Source: JADJWR01 sp964610575 (GTDB lineage Bacteria; Pseudomonadota; Gammaproteobacteria; Burkholderiales; Burkholderiaceae_F). Taken from it: a DNA stretch of 16,254 bases. The stretch is taken from contig CAZSYX010000076.1 of NCBI GenBank assembly GCA_964610575.1, positions 1 through 16,254 of the forward strand. Direction: 5' to 3'. Shown one piece after another: positions 7,545 through 13,629 of this stretch; positions within the stretch are counted from its first letter, which is position 1; the number at the start of each line of letters is the position of its first letter. Both the position numbers and the translations under genes were made by a program. The notes under the pieces are model-generated. The model made no database searches. It was given only the letters and a program-made list of their open reading frames with translations, and was not told the origin of the DNA.

Positions 7545-8696
7545 ATGACCGTAATCACCTGCATCGAGGACCTGCGCGGGCTGGCGAAGCGGCGTGTGCC
7601 GCGGATGTTCTACGACTACGCCGACTCGGGCTCGTGGACCGAGAGCACCTACCGCGCCAACGAGAGCGACTTCGGCCGGATCAAGCTGCGCCAGCGCGTC
7701 GCGGTGAACATCGACGACCGCAGCACGGCGACCAAGATGGTCGGCATCGACGTCAAGATGCCGGTGGCGATCGCGCCGACCGGGCTCACCGGCATGCAGC
7801 ACGCCGACGGCGAGATCCTTGCCGCGCGCGCGGCGCAGCGGCTCGGCATCCGCTTCACGCTCTCGACGATGAGCATCTGCTCGATCGAGGACGTCGCCGC
7901 GGCGACCCGGCACCCGTTCTGGTTCCAGCTGTACGTGATGCGCGACCGCGACTTCATCGAGCGGCTGATCGACCGCGCCAAGGCGGCTGGCTGCGACGCG
8001 CTGGTGCTGACGCTGGACCTGCAGATCCTCGGCCAGCGGCACAAGGACCTGAAGAACGGCCTGTCGGCGCCGCCGAAGCTGACGATCGGCAACATCCTGA
8101 ACATGATGACCAAGCCGCGCTGGTGCCTCGGCATGCTGGCTACGCGCCGACGCCAGTTCGGCAACATCGTCGGCCACGTCAAGGGCGTGACCGACATGGC
8201 CAACCTGTCGGCGTGGACGGCGCAGCAGTTCGATCCGCGGCTGAACTGGGACGATGTGGAGTGGATCAAGAAGCGCTGGGGCGGGAAGCTGATCCTCAAG
8301 GGCATCCAGGACGTCGGGGACGCGCGGCTGGCGGTGGACTCGGGCGCCGACGCGCTCGTCGTCAGCAACCACGGCGGCCGCCAACTCGACGGCGCGGTCT
8401 CCAGCATCGAGGCGCTGCCGGCGATCGCCGCCGAGGTCGGCTCGCGGATCGAGGTGCACATGGACGGCGGCATCCGCTCCGGCCAGGACGTGCTCAAGGC
8501 ATGGGCGCTGGGCGCGCGCGGCACCTACATCGGCCGCGCCTTCCTCTACGGGCTGGGCGCGATGGGCGAGGCCGGCGTCACCAAGGCGCTGGAGATCATC
8601 CACAAGGAACTGGATCTCACGATGGCTTTCTGCGGCCGCACGCGCATCGAGGACGTCGACCGCAGCATCCTCGTGCCCGGCACCTATCCGGTCTGA
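7545..8696 (+). CDS. FMN-dependent alpha-hydroxy-acid dehydrogenase/oxidase (LldD / glycolate oxidase family)
   Basis: A 383-residue TIM-barrel flavoenzyme that oxidises an L-2-hydroxy acid such as lactate, glycolate or mandelate to the 2-oxo acid. All family active-site residues appear present: Tyr25 in MFYDYADSG, Tyr130 in WFQLYVM, Asp158 in LTLDLQ, Lys252, the catalytic base His276 and Arg279 in SNHGGRQLDG. FMN phosphate contacts are in DGGIRSGQDVLKA (308-320) and IGRAFLYG (329-336). There is no N-terminal cytochrome b2 domain and no signal peptide. The sequence RHKDLKNG at 165-172 differs from the RREADIKNRF-like segment of plant glycolate oxidases, so the physiological substrate is open. 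GGGGAG lies 8 bases before the ATG. No lactate permease or regulator is adjacent; it is divergent from the argE-like gene, 92 bp away, and overlaps the convergent GNAT gene by 13 bp. Confidence 0.92.
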   Translation: MTVITCIEDLRGLAKRRVPRMFYDYADSGSWTESTYRANESDFGRIKLRQRVAVNIDDRSTATKMVGIDVKMPVAIAPTGLTGMQHADGEILAARAAQRLGIRFTLSTMSICSIEDVAAATRHPFWFQLYVMRDRDFIERLIDRAKAAGCDALVLTLDLQILGQRHKDLKNGLSAPPKLTIGNILNMMTKPRWCLGMLATRRRQFGNIVGHVKGVTDMANLSAWTAQQFDPRLNWDDVEWIKKRWGGKLILKGIQDVGDARLAVDSGADALVVSNHGGRQLDGAVSSIEALPAIAAEVGSRIEVHMDGGIRSGQDVLKAWALGARGTYIGRAFLYGLGAMGEAGVTKALEIIHKELDLTMAFCGRTRIEDVDRSILVPGTYPV

Positions 8697-9145
8697 CGGC
8701 CGCCGGCGCTGGCCGGCACCCTGTCGAGCACGAAGGCCAGTTCGCCGTGCGGCGTCAGCCCGGCATGGCGCCAGCCCGCCGCGCGATAGAAACGTTCGGC
8801 GCGCGTGCCCGCTTCGGTGGCGAGCCAAAGGTGCCCCAGCCCCTGCGACCACAGCCACTCGACCATCGCGTCGTGCAGCCGGCGGCCGTAACCCCGGCGC
8901 TCGTGCGCCGGGTCGACGAACAGCGCCCAGATGTTGCCGATGGTCGCGTCGCCGATGGCGAACGCCACCACGACTCCGTCGACCTCGATCACCCAGCCGC
9001 GGCCGAGCACTTCGAGGTGTCGCTGCACTTCTTCGTCGCTGATGCGGCGCGACACCAGCCGGTTCTCATGCACGCACGCGCGCACGCGCTGGATGGCGGC
9101 AATGTCGCCACGGTGCGCCTGGCGCAGGATGCTCCGATCGTTCAC
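8684..9145 (-). CDS. GNAT-family N-acetyltransferase
   Basis: A 153-residue single-domain acetyltransferase using acetyl-CoA on an unknown amine substrate. GNAT motif A is clear: beta4 NIWALFVDPAHERRGYGRRL (71-90), with the pyrophosphate loop RRGYGRRL. AERFYRAAGWRHAG (116-129) is the C-terminal motif B. The N-terminus DRSILRQAHRGDIAAIQRVR is the usual first beta-alpha unit, so I place the start at GTG 9145; the open frame extends upstream to 9433 but that part is Arg/Gly-rich and would run into the hipO-like gene. The Shine-Dalgarno is weak (AGGCAGG, far upstream), so the start is uncertain. The last 13 bases overlap the 3' end of the convergent hydroxy-acid enzyme gene. Residues near 45-68 show the expected beta2/beta3 pattern (WVIEVDGVVVAFAIGD). 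Confidence 0.82.
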   Translation of the reverse strand: MNDRSILRQAHRGDIAAIQRVRACVHENRLVSRRISDEEVQRHLEVLGRGWVIEVDGVVVAFAIGDATIGNIWALFVDPAHERRGYGRRLHDAMVEWLWSQGLGHLWLATEAGTRAERFYRAAGWRHAGLTPHGELAFVLDRVPASAGGRQTG

Positions 9146-9315
9146 GGTGTCGATGCCTGCCTGATCAACGCAACCCCCGCCAAGAAAGCCTGTCACTGTC
9201 GCCCGCCAGGACAGCACCTCATGGCCCGGTGGCGCGAGGTCGTTACCATAGTGCCCGATACGCGGGCCTGCATGAGTTTTCCGGCCCGCCCCCCGCTTCA
9301 GCCAGTCCATCCGCC

Positions 9316-10506
9316 ATGAACCTGATCGACCGCATCGTCCAGTTCCGCGCCGAGATCCAGGCGATCCGCCGCGACATCCACGCCCATCCGGAGCTTGCCT
9401 ACGACGAGCACCGCACCAGCGACAAGGTGGCACGCTTGCTCAAGGAATGGGGCATCGAGGTGCACCGTGGGCTGGGCGGCACCGGCGTGGTCGGCGTGCT
9501 GCGCCATGGCACGGGCAAGCGCTCGATCGGCCTGCGCGCCGACATGGACGCGCTGCCGATTGCCGAGGCCAACCAGTTCGATCACGCCTCGAAGCACGAC
9601 GGCAGGATGCACGCCTGCGGCCACGACGGCCACACCGCGATGCTGCTGGCGGCCGCAAAGTACCTCGCCGAGACGCGGCCCTTCGACGGCACCGTGCACC
9701 TCATCTTCCAGCCGGCTGAGGAAGGCGGCGCCGGCGCGCAGAAGATGATCGACGATGGCCTGTTCGAGAAGTTCCCCTGCAACGCGGTGTTCGGCATGCA
9801 CAACTGGCCGGGATTGAAGGTCGGCCAGTTCGCCACCACGCCCGGGCCGATGATGGCCTCGGGCAACCGCTTCGAAATCACCGTCACCGGCAAGGGCGCG
9901 CACGCGGCGATGCCGCACCTCGGCGTCGACCCGGTGTTCGTCGCGGTGCAGATCGTGCAGGGCCTGCAGGGCATCGTCACCCGCAACAAGAAGCCGATCG
10001 ACTCGGCGGTGCTGTCGATCACCATCATCAAGGCCGGCGACGCGATCAACGTCGTGCCGGACACCGCCTTCATCAGCGGCGGCGTGCGGACCTTCGATCC
10101 GGCCGTCACCGACCTGATCGAGGAGCGGATGCGGCGCATCGCCCAACTCACCGCCGAGGCGCACGGCGCCAGCGCGCACGTCACCTTCGAGCGCTACTAC
10201 CCGGCGACCGTCAACGACCCCGCGCAGGCGGCCTTCGCCGCCGGGGTGGCCTCGGAGATGGTCGGCAGCGCCAACGTCTTCGCCAACTGCGAGCCGACCA
10301 TGGGCTCGGAGGACTTCTCCTACATGCTGCAGGCGCGGCCCGGTGCCTACGTGTTCATCGGCAACGGCGACGGCGCGCATCGCCTGAGCGGCCATGGCGA
10401 AGGGCCGTGCATGCTGCACAACCCCAGCTTCGACTTCAACGACGAACTGATCCCGATCGGCGCAACCCTTTGGGTGCGGCTGGTCGAGAAATTCCTGGCG
10501 CGCTGA
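9316..10506 (+). CDS. M20 family amidohydrolase (hippurate hydrolase / N-acyl amino acid hydrolase-like)
   Basis: A 396-residue M20D metallohydrolase expected to cleave N-acyl or N-aroyl amino acids such as hippurate to the amino acid and a free carboxylic acid. The family signatures are in order: RRDIHAHPELAYDE (18-31), LRADMDALPI (73-82), HACGHDGHTAML (99-110) with Cys101 and His103 as metal ligands, FQPAEEGGAGA (131-141) with the Glu135/Glu136 pair, MHNWPG (161-166) with His162, GKGAHAAMPH in the dimerisation domain, GSEDFSYM, and the last ligand His368 in MLHNPSFDFND. The cysteine ligand is what separates this subfamily from ArgE. Cytoplasmic, no signal peptide. The ATG at 9316 fits family length; upstream in-frame codons are not conserved-looking and there is no clear Shine-Dalgarno. 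Released benzoate or other acyl groups could feed the nearby CoA ligases, but this is speculation. Confidence 0.92.
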   Translation: MNLIDRIVQFRAEIQAIRRDIHAHPELAYDEHRTSDKVARLLKEWGIEVHRGLGGTGVVGVLRHGTGKRSIGLRADMDALPIAEANQFDHASKHDGRMHACGHDGHTAMLLAAAKYLAETRPFDGTVHLIFQPAEEGGAGAQKMIDDGLFEKFPCNAVFGMHNWPGLKVGQFATTPGPMMASGNRFEITVTGKGAHAAMPHLGVDPVFVAVQIVQGLQGIVTRNKKPIDSAVLSITIIKAGDAINVVPDTAFISGGVRTFDPAVTDLIEERMRRIAQLTAEAHGASAHVTFERYYPATVNDPAQAAFAAGVASEMVGSANVFANCEPTMGSEDFSYMLQARPGAYVFIGNGDGAHRLSGHGEGPCMLHNPSFDFNDELIPIGATLWVRLVEKFLAR

Positions 10507-10639
10507 ACGCCGGCGACGTGCCCGACCGGGGGCAGGTTTCCCCGAGGCAGCGCGCTGCCGCGCCGTGCGGTCGGCGGAGGCCCGGCTGATCAAGGTCAAG
10601 GCGCGGCGCGGTCCGACGCACACGCCGGCACGCGCGCTC

Positions 10640-10646
10640 CTACACT
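10640..10646 (+). promoter_or_regulatory. Possible -10 element for the P-type ATPase gene
   Basis: CTACACT within TCCTACACTC is an exact match to the CTAYACT type of extended -10 and lies about 80 bases before the ATG at 10726. No -35 hexamer is evident. It is very similar to the TCCTACAGTG element upstream of the DUF883 gene. The remaining spacer (10507-10725) shows nothing else that I can assign. Confidence 0.25.
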
Positions 10647-10725
10647 CGGCGCCTAATCGAAGGTCGCGCCGCTGTTTCGACGAACGACTCGGTACCGATG
10701 CGCGGCGGATCTTCGCCCCCAGGCA

Positions 10726-13458
10726 ATGAACCGCGAGGCAACCCAGGCCACTGCAAAGGCCGCTGCGCCGGCCTGGCATACGCTGCCAACGGCTGAGGTC
10801 GCCGCCGAGCTGCGCTCGTCGGCGCGCGGCCTGTCGGCCGACGACGCGCGCCTGCGGCTGGTCGAGTTCGGCCTCAATGAACTGCAGGAAGCGCGCCGCA
10901 TCTCTCCCTGGGCCCTGCTGGCGGCGCAGTTCAAGAACGTCCTGATCATCATCCTGCTGGTCGCCACGGCGCTGTCGGCCTTCCTCGGCCACGCGGTCGA
11001 GGCGGCCGTCATCACCGTCATCGTGCTGTTCGCGGTGCTGCTCGGTTTTGTCCAGGAGTACCGCGCCGAGCGCGCCATCGAGGCGCTGCGTCGGATGGCG
11101 GCGCCGCTGGCCACGGTCCTGCGCGACAGCACCGAGACCGCAGTGGCCGCACGCGAGGTCGTGCCGGGCGACGTGCTGCTGCTGCGCACCGGCGACCGCA
11201 TCGCCGCCGATGCGCGCCTGATCGAGGCGGTGAACCTGCAGGTGCAGGAAGCGGCGCTGACCGGCGAATCGGTGCCGGTCGAAAAACGCGTCGACGCACT
11301 GGCGGGCGCCGAACTGGCGATCGGCGACCGCCGCAACATGGTCTACGCAGGCACTGCCGCCACCTACGGCCGCGGCCGGGCGATGGTGGTCGCCACCGGC
11401 ATGGCCACCGAGTTCGGCCGCATCGCCCAGCTGCTCGAAACGGTCGAGACCGGCCGCACGCCGCTGCAACTGAACCTCGACCGGCTGGGGCATCTGCTGG
11501 CGCGGGCAGCGTTCGTCATCGTCGCGGTCATCGTCGCGCTTGGCCTGTTCCGCGGCCAGCCGTTCATCGAGATGCTGGTCTTCGGCATCGCGCTGGCGGT
11601 GGCGGTGGTGCCGGAGGCGCTGCCGGCGGTGGTGACCATCTCGCTGGCGCTCGGCGTGCAGAAGCTGGTCAAGAGGCGCGCGCTGATGCGCCGCCTGCCG
11701 GCGGTCGAGACGCTTGGCAGCACGTCGGTCATCTGCTCCGACAAGACCGGCACGTTGACCAAGGACGAGATGACGGCGCGCAAGCTCTACGTCGCCGGCC
11801 ATCTTCTCGACGTCTCCGGCGCCGGTTACCGGCCGCACGGTGAGTTCTCGTTCGAAGGCGCCCGCGTCGAACTCTCGGCCGAGCACGCCCATCCGCTGCG
11901 CCGGCCGGTGCACGAGCTGCTGCACGCGGCCGCGCTTGCCTCCGACGCGCAGATCATCAAGGGCGAGCAAGAGGGGAGCTGGGCGATCCGCGGTGATCCG
12001 ACCGAAGGCGCGCTGGTGGTCGCCGCCGCCAAGGCTGGCCTGCACAAGCCCGAACTCGACCAACGCTTTCCGCGCCGGCACGAGATTCCCTTCGCCTCGG
12101 AAACGAAGCGGATGACGACCCTGCACGAGGCTGCCGACGGCGTGGTCGCCTACGCGAAGGGAGCGCCGGAGGTGATCGTCGACGCCTGCGTGGCGAGGCG
12201 CACGGCGGAAGGCGAAGTGCCGCTCGACGAAGCGCACCGGCAGGCAATCCTCGAGGCGGCGCGGAAGATGGCGAGCCAGGCGCTGCGCGTGCTCGCCGTA
12301 GCGCGCAAGGCGGATGCGCTGCCTGCGAACGCCGAGCGCGACATGACCTTCCTCGGCCTGGTCGGCATGAGCGATCCGCCGCGCCCGGAAGTGAAGGCGG
12401 CGATCCGCACCTGCGAGACGGCCGGCATCCGGGTGGTGATGATCACCGGCGACCACCCGGTGACCGCGCAGGCGGTCGCCGACGAACTCGGCATCCTCAA
12501 GGGCGGCCGCGTCGTCACCGGCGCCGAGTTGGAGGCTCTCAGCGACGCCGAGCTGCAGCAACAGGTGGAGTCGATCGCGGTCTACGCGCGCGTTTCGCCG
12601 GCGCACAAGCTGCGCGTGGTCGAGGCGCTGCAGAAAATGGGCCACGTGGTGGCGATGACCGGCGACGGCGTCAACGACGCGCCGGCGCTGAAGCGCGCCG
12701 ACATCGGCATCGCGATGGGCATCACCGGCACCGATGTCGCCAAGGAGGCGTCAGCGATGATGCTCACCGACGACAACTTCGCCTCCATCGTCGCCGCAGT
12801 CGAGGAAGGCCGCGGCATCTTCGGCAACATCAAGAAGTACCTGATGTTCCTGCTGTCGTCGAACGTCGGCGAGATCGGGCTGATGGCCGGCGCGACCCTG
12901 CTCGGCCTGCCGCTGCCGCTGACCGCGGTGCAGATCCTGTACGTCAACCTCGCCACCGACGGCCTGCCGGCGCTGGCCCTGGCGGTCGATCCGCCCGAGA
13001 GCGACCTGATGCGGCGCGCCCCGCGCGATCCGCGTGTCGGCATCTTCAGCCGGCCGGTGGTCACGCTGATGCTGATCGCCGGCGCCTGGTCGGCGCTGGC
13101 CAACCTCGGCCTGTTCGCCTGGCTCCTTCGCTCAGGGCACGGCGCCGGCGAGGCAATGGCGATGACCTTCGTCTCTCTGGTCATCATCCAGTTCTGGAAC
13201 GCCTACAACTTCCGCTCCGACCGCCTTTCCCTGCTGCGGCGGCCGTTCGCCAACAAGTGGCTGAACCTGGCGATCCTCTGGGAACTCGCCCTGCTGCTGC
13301 TGGTGATCTATGTGCCCTTCCTGCAGACGCCGTTCTCGACCTTCGACATGCAGCCGGCGCAATGGGCGATCGTGATCGGCGTGTCGCTGACCATCCTGCC
13401 GGTGATGGAAGTGGCCAAGTGGATGCAGCGGCGCGGCTGGTTCGGCGCCGTGGTATGA
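10726..13458 (+). CDS. P-type cation ATPase, P2A (SERCA/PMR1-like Ca2+-transporting)
   Basis: A complete 910-residue pump that exports cations, probably Ca2+ (perhaps Mn2+), across the inner membrane. Actuator motif LTGES is at 178-182, phosphorylation loop DKTGTLTK at 339-346 (Asp339), nucleotide-binding KGAPE at 478-482, TGDHPVTA at 574-581 and hinge TGDGVNDAP at 645-653. Ten membrane helices are visible: two near 68-110, two near 260-312, six from 705 on. Ion-site residues of the P2A class are kept: PEALP at 296-300 (Glu297), Asn713 and Glu716 in SSNVGE, and Asn741, Thr744 and Asp745 in NLATDGLP. Helix 8 reads FVSLVIIQFWNAYNFRSD with no glutamate equivalent to SERCA Glu908, so one ion per cycle is likely. 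Heavy-metal-binding CxxC domains and CPC motifs are absent, excluding Cu/Cd/Zn P1B pumps. No neighbouring gene hints at regulation. Confidence 0.95.
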   Translation: MNREATQATAKAAAPAWHTLPTAEVAAELRSSARGLSADDARLRLVEFGLNELQEARRISPWALLAAQFKNVLIIILLVATALSAFLGHAVEAAVITVIVLFAVLLGFVQEYRAERAIEALRRMAAPLATVLRDSTETAVAAREVVPGDVLLLRTGDRIAADARLIEAVNLQVQEAALTGESVPVEKRVDALAGAELAIGDRRNMVYAGTAATYGRGRAMVVATGMATEFGRIAQLLETVETGRTPLQLNLDRLGHLLARAAFVIVAVIVALGLFRGQPFIEMLVFGIALAVAVVPEALPAVVTISLALGVQKLVKRRALMRRLPAVETLGSTSVICSDKTGTLTKDEMTARKLYVAGHLLDVSGAGYRPHGEFSFEGARVELSAEHAHPLRRPVHELLHAAALASDAQIIKGEQEGSWAIRGDPTEGALVVAAAKAGLHKPELDQRFPRRHEIPFASETKRMTTLHEAADGVVAYAKGAPEVIVDACVARRTAEGEVPLDEAHRQAILEAARKMASQALRVLAVARKADALPANAERDMTFLGLVGMSDPPRPEVKAAIRTCETAGIRVVMITGDHPVTAQAVADELGILKGGRVVTGAELEALSDAELQQQVESIAVYARVSPAHKLRVVEALQKMGHVVAMTGDGVNDAPALKRADIGIAMGITGTDVAKEASAMMLTDDNFASIVAAVEEGRGIFGNIKKYLMFLLSSNVGEIGLMAGATLLGLPLPLTAVQILYVNLATDGLPALALAVDPPESDLMRRAPRDPRVGIFSRPVVTLMLIAGAWSALANLGLFAWLLRSGHGAGEAMAMTFVSLVIIQFWNAYNFRSDRLSLLRRPFANKWLNLAILWELALLLLVIYVPFLQTPFSTFDMQPAQWAIVIGVSLTILPVMEVAKWMQRRGWFGAVV

Positions 13459-13540
13459 ACGGCGCATGAGCACCGCCCGGCCGCTCCGAAGGCGCTCGGC
13501 CCTGCCGACCGCGCTCGCGCTTGCAGGCGCTCGCACGCTC

Positions 13541-13582
13541 GCGGGCACGGGCCAGGCCGCAGGGCCTGACGCCGTGTCCCGC
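13541..13582. repeat. Long imperfect inverted repeat in ATPase to Pat-type spacer
   Basis: The arm at 13541-13558 pairs with the arm at 13563-13582 around the loop GCAG (13559-13562). The arms share GCGGG, CACGG and CAGGCC blocks in register, interrupted only by one-to-two-base bulges or mismatches. It begins 82 bp after the ATPase stop codon, could end the ATPase transcript as a strong hairpin without a U-tract, and looks like part of a REP-type interspersed element. Confidence 0.6.
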
Positions 13583-13586
13583 TCAC

Positions 13587-13626
13587 GCCCCCTTGGGGTG
13601 GGGACAGCCCGCAGGGCGAAGGGGGC
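13587..13626. repeat. Second hairpin, nested inverted repeat next to the Pat-type start codon
   Basis: GCCCCCTT at 13587-13594 is perfectly complementary to AAGGGGGC at 13619-13626. Inside lies a small stem GCCC (13607-13610) and GGGC (13614-13617) with a three-base loop. The 3' arm contains the AAGGGGG that would serve as Shine-Dalgarno for the ATG at 13630, so folding of this hairpin would mask it. Confidence 0.55.
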
Positions 13627-13629
13627 AAG

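Noticed and set aside
5260..7548. Open frame of 762 codons on the plus strand opposite the molybdoenzyme and argE-like genes
   Set aside because: Composition is His/Arg/Asp/Ala-rich without motifs, while the minus strand encodes intact metal sites and cofactor motifs.
10593..10608. CAAGGTCAAGG direct repeat upstream of the ATPase, considered as a MerR-family metal-sensor operator
   Set aside because: It lacks the dyad symmetry and the 19-20 bp -35/-10 spacing of MerR-type promoters, and the pump is not a heavy-metal P1B type.
9298..12645. Open frame of 1115 codons on the minus strand across the M20 hydrolase and ATPase genes
   Set aside because: It is antisense to two genes with full sets of family motifs, its translation is low-complexity His/Arg/Gln/Asp-rich, and it is the usual result of few stop codons in very GC-rich DNA.
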